The notes beneath the pieces were generated by a model, which saw only the letters and a list, made by a program, of their open reading frames with translations, did not search any database and was not told the origin of the DNA. From the NCBI RefSeq assembly GCF_046267875.1, contig NZ_CP176502.1, positions 434,001 through 498,000 on the forward strand: DNA of 64,000 nucleotides, given 5' to 3'. Source of the DNA: Mannheimia glucosida (lineage in GTDB: Bacteria; Pseudomonadota; Gammaproteobacteria; Enterobacterales; Pasteurellaceae). Position 1 is the first letter of the stretch. Every line of letters starts with the position of its first letter. This document shows positions 24,399 to 36,609 of this stretch, piece by piece. The position numbers were made by a program, and so were the translations under genes.

Positions 24399-25664
24399 AT
24401 GGCACTTTTTAACCTCTTTCAAACCCAGTGTGCAACGCATTTGCCTAACCAAACCGCCTTTTTAGTCGGCTTAAGCGGTGGCGTGGATTCGGTGGTACTA
24501 CTCCATCTTTTTGCCCGTACCTCATTTAATGTCAGGGCAATTTATGTCCACCACGGGCTAAGCCCAAATGCGGACGACTGGGCAACATTTTGCGAGCAAT
24601 ATTGCAAGCGGTTAAATATTCCCTTTATTTTGCAAAAGGTTAGAGTGGATAGCTCTAACGGCGTTGAGAACGGGGCGAGAGAAGCTCGTTACCAAGCCAT
24701 TCAACAACAACTCAAGCCCAATGAAGTATTCGCCACCGCCCACCATTTAGATGACCAAGCCGAAACTTTTTTGCTCGCCCTCAAACGAGGTAGCGGGGTC
24801 AACGGATTATCGGCAATGCAAGCGGTCACTTTCTTGCAAAATTTTACCGTTTTTCGACCGCTACTCACTTTCACTAAGTCAGATTTGATGGGTTATGCCG
24901 TTCAACATCAGCTAGGTTGGATTGAGGACGAAAGCAATGCCGATAACCGTTACGACCGTAATTTCCTTCGCAATAGCATCTTGCCACTACTCAACCAACG
25001 TTGGCAGCACTTCAGCCAAATGGTTGCCCGTTCCGCTCAGCATTGTGCAGAACAACAAGCCTTGATAGAAGAGCTATTAAGCGATGAACTCAATTCACGA
25101 ATGGGGGAAAAACAACAGCTCAACATTAACGGCTTTGAGCAATTTTCGCTTGTCAAGCAACAGCAACTTGTCCGCCTTTGGTTGGAACAAAACGGTGTGA
25201 AAATGCCAAGCCAAGCCCAGCTACAAGCGGTCATTTCTGAACTGATTTTTGCAAAAGCAGATAAAAACCCGCAGGTTAAACTCGGTGAGAATATCATCAG
25301 ACGCTATCAACAAGCTATTTACGTCACTGAAGAAATCGCCGACATTCCTCCGTTTGAGATAGCACTTACCACTGAAAGCAAAGTGGAATTACCTTATCAG
25401 CTCGGTACCATTATTCGCCAACAACAAGAGATCATTTGCAAAAAAAACGGGAAAAATCACCGCTTGCAACTTCCTCAAGAGCTAGCTCAATCAACTATAT
25501 CCATTAAAATCGGTCAACGAGGCAAAGTAAAATGCTATGGCAAAACGCAGCGGGAAGAAATGAAAAAGATTTGGCAAAACCACGGCATACCCGTTTGGGA
25601 ACGCAATCGTACACCGCTGATTTTTTGGCAAGACGAATTAGTGGGCTTATTGCCTATCCTCTAG
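24399..25664 (+). CDS. tilS: tRNA(Ile)-lysidine synthase
   Basis: TilS attaches lysine to C34 of the CAU-anticodon tRNA-Ile so that it reads AUA. The 421-residue protein has the PP-loop ATP motif GLSGGVDSVVLLHL at the N-terminus and HHLDDQAETFLLALKRGSGVNGL. A substrate-binding domain and a C-terminal domain (about 350-421, GKVKCYGKTQREEMKKIWQNHGIPVWERNRTPLI) follow. Its ATG directly abuts the mnmE stop codon, so translation is coupled. Both genes modify tRNA wobble bases. Its end overlaps xerD by 11 bp on the opposite strand. Confidence 0.96.
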   Translation: MALFNLFQTQCATHLPNQTAFLVGLSGGVDSVVLLHLFARTSFNVRAIYVHHGLSPNADDWATFCEQYCKRLNIPFILQKVRVDSSNGVENGAREARYQAIQQQLKPNEVFATAHHLDDQAETFLLALKRGSGVNGLSAMQAVTFLQNFTVFRPLLTFTKSDLMGYAVQHQLGWIEDESNADNRYDRNFLRNSILPLLNQRWQHFSQMVARSAQHCAEQQALIEELLSDELNSRMGEKQQLNINGFEQFSLVKQQQLVRLWLEQNGVKMPSQAQLQAVISELIFAKADKNPQVKLGENIIRRYQQAIYVTEEIADIPPFEIALTTESKVELPYQLGTIIRQQQEIICKKNGKNHRLQLPQELAQSTISIKIGQRGKVKCYGKTQREEMKKIWQNHGIPVWERNRTPLIFWQDELVGLLPIL

Positions 25665-26547
25665 GGTGAAATTGCTGATGCAGCGATTTCAAACGGGTTT
25701 TCGCCACTTGAGTGTAAATCTGGGTAGTCGATAAATCACTATGCCCCAACAACATCTGTACCACTCGCAAATCAGCCCCGTGATTGACCAAATGGGTCGC
25801 AAAGGCGTGGCGAAGCACGTGAGGCGAAAGTTTATCCGCATCAATACCGGCAAGCACGGCATAGTGCTTAATCCGATGCCAAAAGGTCTGCCTTGTCATC
25901 TGCTGCCCTCGCCGACTCGGAAATACCACATCAGACTGCTGATTATTCAGCAAAATAGGACGACCGTATTGGAAAAATTCCTGTATCCAATAATTCGCCT
26001 CCTCGCCCAATGGCACTAACCGCTCTTTATCCCCTTTACCGATAATTCTCACTACCCCTTGTTTGAGGCTGATATTATCCATCGAAAGCGAAACCAGCTC
26101 CGTTACCCGCAACCCGGTGGCATACAGCAGCTCCAGCATTGCTTTATCCCGTAACTCTATCGGATCTAACGTATTCGGGGCATCTAACAAATCCATCACC
26201 TGATCTTCACTTAAGGATTTGGGTAAAGAAGCACCCCGTTTAGGGGAAGAAAGGGTTAAAGTCGGGTCATGTTGGCGATAATGCTCAAGGCATAAAAAAC
26301 GGAAAAATTTCCTTAAACAACTCAACATTCGAGCAGAACTTGTCGCCTTATAGCCTTGCTCCAAACGCTCGCCGAGAAAACCTTGTAAGTCGATATGATC
26401 GAGAGACAGAAATGCTTTAGGTTCAGAAAAATAATCAGAAAAACGCTCTAAGTCAGAACGATAAGAGGCAACAGTATTTTCAGACAAACCGTGTTCTTGC
26501 CATAGGGTATCAAGAAATTGTTCAATAATCGGGTCAAGCTCAGCCAT
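25654..26547 (-). CDS. xerD: site-specific tyrosine recombinase XerD
   Basis: XerD with XerC resolves chromosome dimers at dif under FtsK control. The 297-residue protein has the N-terminal SAM-like core-binding domain (about 5-90) and a catalytic domain with Arg in ATGLRVTELVSL, Lys in IGKGDKERLVPL, HVLRHAFATHL, GHSDLSTTQIYTQV (nucleophile Tyr). It ends LHQQFHPRG, as in XerD rather than XerC. It is convergent with tilS, overlapping by 11 bp. No dif site was identified in the window. Confidence 0.95.
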   Translation of the reverse strand: MAELDPIIEQFLDTLWQEHGLSENTVASYRSDLERFSDYFSEPKAFLSLDHIDLQGFLGERLEQGYKATSSARMLSCLRKFFRFLCLEHYRQHDPTLTLSSPKRGASLPKSLSEDQVMDLLDAPNTLDPIELRDKAMLELLYATGLRVTELVSLSMDNISLKQGVVRIIGKGDKERLVPLGEEANYWIQEFFQYGRPILLNNQQSDVVFPSRRGQQMTRQTFWHRIKHYAVLAGIDADKLSPHVLRHAFATHLVNHGADLRVVQMLLGHSDLSTTQIYTQVAKTRLKSLHQQFHPRG

Positions 26548-26626
26548 ACAAGCGGGTATTTTTTCAAGAAATTTTGCAAATTTTAACAGAATTAAATCTA
26601 TAAAAATACAAAAGCGATAGAAACGA

Positions 26627-26657
26627 AAAAACCGATTAGCTTATGCTAATCGGTTTA
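26627..26657 (-). terminator. terminator of the rRNA operon
   Basis: A perfect 10-bp stem (ACCGATTAGC at 26631-26640, GCTAATCGGT at 26645-26654) is followed on the minus strand by a run of six T. It lies just past tRNA-Asp, the last gene of the rrn operon. Confidence 0.85.
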
Positions 26658-26663
26658 AATTAT

Positions 26664-26740
26664 TGGCGGAACGGACGGGACTCGAACCCGCGACCCCCTG
26701 CGTGACAGGCAGGTATTCTAACCAGCTGAACTACCGCTCC
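26664..26740 (-). tRNA. tRNA-Asp (GTC)
   Basis: The minus strand reads GGAGCGG ... CCGTTCCGCCA, a full cloverleaf with anticodon GTC in the CTGTCAC loop, a TTCGAGTC T-loop and an encoded CCA end. It is the distal gene of the rrn operon, 10 bp from the second 5S gene. Confidence 0.97.
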
Positions 26741-26750
26741 TAAATTAATA

Positions 26751-26867
26751 GATTGATAATGCCCTACTCTCACATGGCGAATCACCACACTACCATCGGC
26801 GTTACTGCGTTTTACTTCTGAGTTCGGGATGGAGTCAGGTAGAGCCACAGCACTCTGGTTATCAATC
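26751..26867 (-). rRNA. rrf: 5S rRNA, distal copy
   Basis: About 117 nt. The core matches bacterial 5S rRNA (CCGAACTCAGAAGTAAAACGC, GATGGTAGTGTGG, ATGTGAGAGTAGG) and the ends pair (26751-26759 with 26859-26867). It differs from the proximal copy at several positions and in the terminal stem. End positions are estimated to within a few bases. Confidence 0.93.
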
Positions 26868-26943
26868 AAATTCGTTCTATTTAGTCAGTTTACTAATTGT
26901 TGTTTGTTTACTTATTAATAAACTCACTAAATAAATTAAAACC

Positions 26944-27058
26944 CCCGACGATGCTCTACTCTCACATGGCGAATCACCACACTACCATCGACGTCACTGC
27001 GTTTTACTTCTGAGTTCGGTATGGGGTCAGGTAGGACCACAGCACTCTTGTCGTCGGG
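26944..27058 (-). rRNA. rrf: 5S rRNA, proximal copy
   Basis: About 115 nt with the same conserved 5S core and a terminal stem CCCGACGA / TCGTCGGG. It lies 125 bp downstream of the 23S gene and 76 bp upstream of the second 5S copy. Ends are estimated from the stem. Confidence 0.94.
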
Positions 27059-27182
27059 AAAATTCTTTTCTATCTTCAGTTTCAGTTAATTATGCCATTA
27101 ACTTCACTTTGATTCATTTCTTCTCTATTTTCGTTCTTTCTTCTCAATACAAAAACAAGCCTAAAAACATTTGAGCGTTGTA

Positions 27183-30081
<2,899 letters not shown>

Positions 30082-30290
30082 ACAACCTCAAATGTTTTCT
30101 AACACTTCTAAAAAATTAAAAGTAAAAAGTAAAAAACTATGAAGTCAGTTTACAACTAAACACTTGACTGCTTTTGTTCAGTCAAGATTTTTTACTACTC
30201 AGACTTTCAATTTATTCGTTATCACTTATGTATAATTACTTATGCGTAACGAACTTGAAATATCTCTCAGTTTTTCAGCTTGTTTCTATA

Positions 30291-30303
30291 TTGTTAAAGA
30301 ACA
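30291..30303 (-). promoter_or_regulatory. boxA antitermination site in the 16S-23S spacer
   Basis: The minus strand reads TGTTCTTTAACAA, close to the E. coli boxA TGCTCTTTAACAA, between tRNA-Glu and 23S. NusB/S10-dependent antitermination is established for this element in rrn operons. Confidence 0.75.
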
Positions 30304-30328
30304 GAAGACAATAAAAATCATCTTTAAA

Positions 30329-30404
30329 TGGCGTCCCCACGGGGATTCGAACCCCGGTTACCGCCGTGAAAGGGCGATGTCCTAGGCCTCTAGACGATGG
30401 GGAC
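30329..30404 (-). tRNA. tRNA-Glu (TTC)
   Basis: The minus strand reads GTCCCCATCGTCTAGAGGCC ... GTGGGGACGCCA, a complete 76-nt cloverleaf with anticodon TTC in CCTTTCACGG and an encoded CCA. It occupies the 16S-23S spacer, making this a Glu-type rather than Ile-Ala-type rrn operon. Confidence 0.97.
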
Positions 30405-30572
30405 AACATTTAAAGATGCTTTCCACTTTGCCATTTGTGAGTGGAATATTTTAGCCAATTTTGCAAAAATCTTCAAGATTTTTACCGCTTGAATGACTAT
30501 CTTTCACTCATCTTCTCTCATTCATCTATCAAACAATCTGTGTGAACACTTGCTGTCGTTCTTGATTATCGG

Positions 30573-32111
<1,539 letters not shown>

Positions 32112-32290
32112 CAAAAAGTTTAATCGCTCAATACTGCTGACATAAAATCGCACTTTCAAATTTAAACCTAATTAAAATCAGGTTAAAAGAAAGTAATGAA
32201 TTTCTAGTTAGCACCTACTAAGACTTCAAAATTAAAAAATATTTTTAAATCAAGTCAATCAACAAGTGCCCACACAGATTGTCTGATAAA

Positions 32291-32303
32291 TTGTTAAAGA
32301 ACA
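32291..32303 (-). promoter_or_regulatory. boxA in the rrn leader
   Basis: The minus strand has TGTTCTTTAACAA followed by TTTATCAGACAATCTGTGTG, almost identical to the E. coli rrn leader downstream of boxA. It is the antitermination signal for 16S transcription. Confidence 0.8.
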
Positions 32304-32369
32304 AAAAGAAACGACGCACTGGAAATCAATTTTAAATCGTTCACAACAGCGCGTCGTTGTGTGCTGCGT

Positions 32370-32397
32370 ATTATAGGGATTTTAAAATTGAGTGCAA
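32370..32397 (-). promoter_or_regulatory. rRNA operon promoter
   Basis: On the minus strand TTGCAC and a consensus TATAAT are separated by 16 bases, with an ACGC start region and an upstream A/T-rich stretch that could serve as UP element. It is the only strong promoter seen between murI and 16S; the start should be near 32362. A long hairpin with ACGACGC/GCGTCGT ends (32311-32358) follows in the leader. Confidence 0.8.
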
Positions 32398-32456
32398 GCC
32401 CTTTTTTAAAGTTTTTGCTCAACTGAACCTTTTTTCATCAAAACAGATTGTTTTGT

Positions 32457-33248
32457 TTAAATGTCAATCACCGAAAGATTATTAAATCCCCAATTCTGCA
32501 TAACGTCTTGTTTGATATTAAATGCAGAACTTTGTTTAGTGCAGAATGCTTGATTTTCAAAATCGGCTTTTTGTTGAAATTTGCGTTCTTCCAAAAGGCT
32601 TAGCACCCGTTTAGCAATACCTACACCCGGATCAACAAAATATTTCACATCGGGCAATAATTGCTGTAATTCAGCTTTGACTAAGGGAAAATGGGTACAA
32701 CCGAGTATAACCGTATCCAATTCCGGCTTACCTTGCCAAGCCTCGACCACTTTTTGTAGTCGGTTCATATCCACTTTACCGGTTCGTTGTTTTTCTTCAA
32801 CAATTTCAACCAAATCGGTTGTGCCAATTTTTTCTACGGTGCAATCTTGTGCATATTTTGCAATCAATTCATTAACATAAGGGCGAGCAACCGTGCCTTT
32901 AGTGGCGAGCAAGCCGATGAGTTTAGTTTCGGAAATTGCCGCTGCCGGTTTAATTGCCGGTACAGTTCCTACTATCGGAAAATTAAAATGCTCACGCAAT
33001 GCCGGCAGAACCACTGTGCTTGCCGTATTACAAGCAACAACAACCATATCAAGCGGTTGTTTTTCTGCAAATTTTTGCACAATTTTGACCGCTCGCTCAA
33101 TTAAAACTGCTTCCGACTTCTCGGAATATGGGAAAAAAGCGTTATCAAAGCAATATAAATAGTGAGCGTGCGGTAACACTTTTCGGATTTCATCGTAAAT
33201 CGTCAATCCGCCCATTCCGGAATCGTATAAAAGAATTGTTGGTTTCAT
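32457..33248 (-). CDS. murI: glutamate racemase
   Basis: MurI converts L- to D-glutamate for peptidoglycan. The 263-residue protein has LLYDSGMGGLTIYDEIRKVLP, VVACNTASTVVLPALR (first catalytic Cys) and VILGCTHFPLVKAEL (second catalytic Cys). It sits immediately upstream of the rrn operon on the same strand, the same order as murI-rrnB in E. coli. The coding region carries uptake signals near its 5' half. Confidence 0.96.
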   Translation of the reverse strand: MKPTILLYDSGMGGLTIYDEIRKVLPHAHYLYCFDNAFFPYSEKSEAVLIERAVKIVQKFAEKQPLDMVVVACNTASTVVLPALREHFNFPIVGTVPAIKPAAAISETKLIGLLATKGTVARPYVNELIAKYAQDCTVEKIGTTDLVEIVEEKQRTGKVDMNRLQKVVEAWQGKPELDTVILGCTHFPLVKAELQQLLPDVKYFVDPGVGIAKRVLSLLEERKFQQKADFENQAFCTKQSSAFNIKQDVMQNWGFNNLSVIDI

Positions 33249-33377
33249 TGGTATTGTTCAAAAAAGTAAGTGCTAAAATGCTACTCTTTTCCATTGCTAT
33301 ATTCAAGTTCTCTCTATTTGACTTGATGAGGGAAAATCGCAATAATCAACTTGCTTTATTCAGTAAGGAGAAAAATA

Positions 33378-34247
33378 ATGAAAAACATTAATACACAAGC
33401 AGTCGGTTGGATTGGTTTAGGGCAAATGGGCGAACCAATGGCTAAACATTTGCTTAATAGTGGGGTAAAAGTAGGCGTTTACAACCGCAACCCGGCGAAA
33501 GCAGAAAAGGTAGTTGAAGCAGGTGGCACATTATATCCTTCCGTATTGGAATTGGTGAAAGCCTACGATGTGATTTTCTTGATGATTGCAGACTATGCTG
33601 CCGTACAACAGGTATTAAGCGATGAAGTGTTGGCTGAATTAAACTGCAAAGTGGTGGTGAATATGAGTACCATTTCACCAAGCCAAAACCAAGCGATAGA
33701 AGCTCTACTAGCCCAACACGGTGCGGAATTTGTTGAAGCTCCGGTTTCCGGTTCAAGTAAAGTGGCAGAAGCAGGTAAACTATTGGTGCTGGCTGCCGGT
33801 AAAGAAGAAACCGTTGAGTTGCTCAAACCGCTTTTCGCTGCCTTTAGTACCACCACTTTCTATTATGGTGAAGTGGGTAAAGCCGGTGGGATTAAATTGA
33901 TGATCAACTCGCTACTGGGCATCTTCATTCAAGCCTATGGCGAGGCGTTAAACTTCGCCGACCAATATGGCATTCCGAAAGAGAAAGTAATCGAAATGAT
34001 TTCAGGCTCGTTTATGAACAGCCCGATCTTCCAAGCAAAAGTGCCGATGTACCAAGCTAATGAATTTCCGCCCGCGTTTATGATGAAACATATGACCAAA
34101 GATTTTAATTTGGCGAGCGAAGAAATTGCGAAATTAGGCAAATCTTACCCGCTTATTGAGCAAGCGACTAAAACCTACAATCAAGCCAATGATTCAGGCT
34201 TAAGCGAAGTGGATATGGCTGCAATTTATCAGTTCTTGGCAAAATAA
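33378..34247 (+). CDS. NAD(P)-dependent beta-hydroxyacid dehydrogenase (GarR/HIBADH family)
   Basis: The 289-residue enzyme has an N-terminal Rossmann motif GWIGLGQMGEPMAKHLL, the substrate-binding FVEAPVSGSSKVAEAG, and the catalytic Lys block GKAGGIKLMINSLLG typical of 3-hydroxyisobutyrate, tartronate semialdehyde and related dehydrogenases. The C-terminal helical domain is complete. The ATG at 33378 has TAAGGAG upstream; the longer reading from 33351 lacks one. Neighbours give no clue to the substrate. Confidence 0.85.
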   Translation: MKNINTQAVGWIGLGQMGEPMAKHLLNSGVKVGVYNRNPAKAEKVVEAGGTLYPSVLELVKAYDVIFLMIADYAAVQQVLSDEVLAELNCKVVVNMSTISPSQNQAIEALLAQHGAEFVEAPVSGSSKVAEAGKLLVLAAGKEETVELLKPLFAAFSTTTFYYGEVGKAGGIKLMINSLLGIFIQAYGEALNFADQYGIPKEKVIEMISGSFMNSPIFQAKVPMYQANEFPPAFMMKHMTKDFNLASEEIAKLGKSYPLIEQATKTYNQANDSGLSEVDMAAIYQFLAK

Positions 34248-34251
34248 GATG

Positions 34252-34287
34252 AAAATCGGTTGGTGTCATTACCAACCGATTTTTTTA
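34252..34287 (+). terminator. bidirectional terminator between the dehydrogenase gene and ubiC
   Basis: A 13-bp perfect stem (AAATCGGTTGGT with ACCAACCGATTT) and a T-run follow the dehydrogenase stop. The right side overlaps the ubiC stop codon on the other strand, so one hairpin serves both convergent genes. Confidence 0.85.
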
Positions 34288-34776
34288 TAAATAAGGAAAG
34301 GTTTCTAAAAAAAGCTCTCGAATTTCCAGAGAATATCCTCTAATTTCATACACCCCACGCCGAGCGAATAAACCGTTCTCCGTTTGTGTCCATTCTAATT
34401 TGGTTCTAGTCGGATTTTGAGAAAATAGCCATAAACCAATCGGCTGATTGCCCAATTCCAACACGTTTTGAGCGATATTTTCGATTGTTGATCTTGGCAC
34501 AAGAGTTTGGGCAAAAATCCAATTTTTTTCACCATCTTTCAGTAACACTTCTCGCGACCAAACATCTTCATTACAAGCGGTCGTTTTTTCACTGTTTTTT
34601 GCAATCCACTTTTCTTGCACCACTTCCACGTTGAAATTAGTTGCGACCTCAAGGAGTTTTTGGGTAAGCGACCCTTCGTGCAAAAGCCATTCTTGTTGGG
34701 AAGAGGATAGATAGAGGCAGTCGGTTTCCAAATGCCAAACAGATTCGGAAAGAATTTTTCGATAATTAATAAACAT
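34285..34776 (-). CDS. ubiC: chorismate lyase
   Basis: UbiC cleaves chorismate to 4-hydroxybenzoate and pyruvate, the first committed step of ubiquinone synthesis. The 163-residue length is normal. Family features: QEWLLHEGSLTQKL, WSREVLLKDGEKNW with the active-site Arg, LVPRSTIEN, LGNQPIGLWLF, FARRGVYEI, and the terminal IRELFLETFP with the conserved Glu. Overall similarity to E. coli UbiC is modest but the motif order is clear. No ubiA lies alongside. Confidence 0.85.
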   Translation of the reverse strand: MFINYRKILSESVWHLETDCLYLSSSQQEWLLHEGSLTQKLLEVATNFNVEVVQEKWIAKNSEKTTACNEDVWSREVLLKDGEKNWIFAQTLVPRSTIENIAQNVLELGNQPIGLWLFSQNPTRTKLEWTQTENGLFARRGVYEIRGYSLEIRELFLETFPYL

Positions 34777-34781
34777 AAAAC

Positions 34782-34819
34782 AAAAAGGTAAATTGTAACA
34801 AAGACAATTTACCTTTTTT
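34782..34819 (-). terminator. terminator of udp
   Basis: A perfect 14-bp stem (AAAGGTAAATTGT / ACAATTTACCTTT) with T-runs on both strands lies just beyond the udp stop and before the ubiC start. Confidence 0.85.
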
Positions 34820-34836
34820 GCTTTTAAATTTAAAGA

Positions 34837-35598
34837 TTAGCCTTTAATTAATTTTCTTGCTGCTTCCACAACTACCGAAACGGCTTTATGTTCAGTGTCG
34901 TGAATGGTTGCTTCATTCGGAATCTCTTGTTGAGTGCGGTTTACAATTACACCGGCAACCATACCTGCTCGCAAGCCTAATGCCGAACACATCGTAAAGA
35001 GAGTGGCGGATTCCATTTCAAAATTCATAACATTGAGATCTTGCCACTGTTTTAATGAACCTTGGAAATGACGATAGATCTTGCCGGTGAAAGTGTCGTA
35101 ACGTTCTTGCCCCGGGTAGAAAGTGTCTGATGAAGCTGTAATCCCCACATAAGGTGTAACGCCTGATTCCACTGCTGCTGCATAAAGAGCATTAGTACAT
35201 TCAAAATTCGCTACTGCAGGATATTCCATTGGTGCAAAATGTTGGCTCGCACCATCTAAACGCACCGCTCCGGTGGTAATTAAAATATCGCCTACATTAA
35301 TATGCTCTTGAATTGCACCTGTTGTGCCAATGCGTAAGAATGTGCGAACACCTAACTGTGCTAACTCTTCCACACAAATCGACACCGACGGTCCGCCAAT
35401 ACCGGTTGAACAAACCACCACCGGTTCGCCATCTAAATAACCTAACCAAGAGGTAAATTCACGGGTTGAGGCTAAAAACTCTGGGTTGTCCATTTTTTTG
35501 GCAATACGTTCACTTCTAGCCGGATCGCCCGGAACGATTGCAATTTTTGCACCTTTGAGCATGGCTTTGGTTAAACCTAAATGAAATACTTCAGACAT
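34837..35598 (-). CDS. udp: uridine phosphorylase
   Basis: Udp splits uridine with phosphate into uracil and ribose-1-phosphate for pyrimidine salvage. The 253-residue protein shows FHLGLTK, VPGDPARSERIA (phosphate-binding Arg), STGIGGPSVSICVEELAQLG, FLRIGTTGAIQ, SDTFYPGQERYDTF and NFEMESATLFTMC, a close match to E. coli Udp. A CRP-like site lies about 95 bp upstream, in keeping with catabolite control of nucleoside use. Confidence 0.97.
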   Translation of the reverse strand: MSEVFHLGLTKAMLKGAKIAIVPGDPARSERIAKKMDNPEFLASTREFTSWLGYLDGEPVVVCSTGIGGPSVSICVEELAQLGVRTFLRIGTTGAIQEHINVGDILITTGAVRLDGASQHFAPMEYPAVANFECTNALYAAAVESGVTPYVGITASSDTFYPGQERYDTFTGKIYRHFQGSLKQWQDLNVMNFEMESATLFTMCSALGLRAGMVAGVIVNRTQQEIPNEATIHDTEHKAVSVVVEAARKLIKG

Positions 35599-35690
35599 TT
35601 GTTGTCTCCTATCTATCTAACTGAATATAAACCATTCTATCTTAGCAAGCGGTTAATTTACGACAATTTTTTGCAAGCAAAGTTTGATTT

Positions 35691-35706
35691 TGTGAACTAG
35701 ATCAAA
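35691..35706. promoter_or_regulatory. probable CRP site upstream of udp
   Basis: TGTGA-ACTAGA-TCAAA matches the CRP consensus with one mismatch, about 95 bp before the udp start. CRP control of udp is established in E. coli. Confidence 0.6.
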
Positions 35707-35742
35707 GGTAAACGATTTCGTTATTATATAAATAAAAAATGA

Positions 35743-35768
35743 TGGCCACTCAATGGTGGCCATATTTC
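35743..35768 (-). terminator. terminator of aphA
   Basis: A stem ATGGCCAC / GTGGCCAT with a short loop, T-rich on both sides, lies 15 bp beyond the aphA stop. Confidence 0.75.
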
Positions 35769-35779
35769 AGACTAAGAAA

Positions 35780-36496
35780 TTAATAACTTGAATTGACAAC
35801 AACTTCTTCACCATATCCTCCAGCCTGAGGGAATGGCGTATAATTAGAATTTGCTGCACGAAGTATACGAATACCTCGAATACCGGCTTCACGGGCAGCT
35901 AAGATATCATCATCACTGTCACCATAGTGAATTTGCACCTTATGTTCAATAATCGCAGGGGTTTTATCATATTTTGTTGAATGTGCTTTCCCCCCCATAA
36001 AATTTACCGGTTGCATATTTTTAATACCAAGATACTTTTGCATAATCGTTGTAACTTGTTCATTTTTACCTGCGGTACGCCCCGTAATTAAATAAACTTG
36101 ATCACCCCGTTCTTGGTGCATTTTTATTAAATTAATAGCAACTTGCTTTGGCAAAGAATATTTATCACAGCCAGCATTAATTTCGTCCCAAAAATCTTGA
36201 TTTTTTAAGTAGCTGAAATCGTCTGGTGAATATTTTTGCTTTCCGTAGTGGAAGCAACCGCTAGTTGCAGCAACAGTATCATCAATGTCAAAACTTACCG
36301 CCATAGGGGGTAAATCTTTGATGCTTTCTTTAATTTGCTCAATAGATACCCAATGAATTGGCGCTTGCTGTGCTTCATGTGTTCGCATATCAATTCCCGG
36401 CTGGGTATAAGCTACTTTTGGTCCGCCTGCTTGTGCTGAAAAAGCAATAAGAGATGCAAACATTGTCGCTGCCGTCATTTTTAATGTAAATTTCAT
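35780..36496 (-). CDS. aphA: class B acid phosphatase AphA
   Basis: AphA is a periplasmic non-specific phosphatase/phosphotransferase of the HAD (DDDD) superfamily, releasing nucleosides and phosphate from organic phosphates. The 238-residue protein has a signal peptide (1-23, AFSAQA). It then shows EAQQAPIHWVSIEQIK, the catalytic FDIDDTVAATSG (two Asp), YLITGRTAGK (Thr of motif II), and IHYGDSDDDILAAREAGIRGIRILRA (motif III/IV), all as in E. coli AphA. A perfect CRP consensus lies upstream at 36572-36587. Confidence 0.95.
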   Translation of the reverse strand: MKFTLKMTAATMFASLIAFSAQAGGPKVAYTQPGIDMRTHEAQQAPIHWVSIEQIKESIKDLPPMAVSFDIDDTVAATSGCFHYGKQKYSPDDFSYLKNQDFWDEINAGCDKYSLPKQVAINLIKMHQERGDQVYLITGRTAGKNEQVTTIMQKYLGIKNMQPVNFMGGKAHSTKYDKTPAIIEHKVQIHYGDSDDDILAAREAGIRGIRILRAANSNYTPFPQAGGYGEEVVVNSSY

Positions 36497-36571
36497 AAAA
36501 TACCTCCATATGATTAACCATACCTATTTTAATCTTATTAGGCACTCTTAGCTAATACAAAAACCTTATTT

Positions 36572-36587
36572 TGTGAATGTGATCACA
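36572..36587. promoter_or_regulatory. CRP-binding site upstream of aphA
   Basis: TGTGA-ATGTGA-TCACA matches the CRP consensus exactly with the right spacer. It is about 76 bp upstream of the aphA start and downstream of the glycosyltransferase stop on the same strand. Confidence 0.8.
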
Positions 36588-36609
36588 AGCAAACGATTAC
36601 GCTTAACGG

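Noticed and set aside
26660..26869. Minus-strand open frame of 69 codons across tRNA-Asp and a 5S gene
   Set aside because: It lies entirely in structural RNA genes; similar spurious frames occur all through the 23S and 16S genes (for example 27565-27762 and 31214-31462).
32787..33104. Open frames antisense to murI
   Set aside because: murI motifs are intact on the minus strand, and the antisense frames have no start context or recognisable domain.
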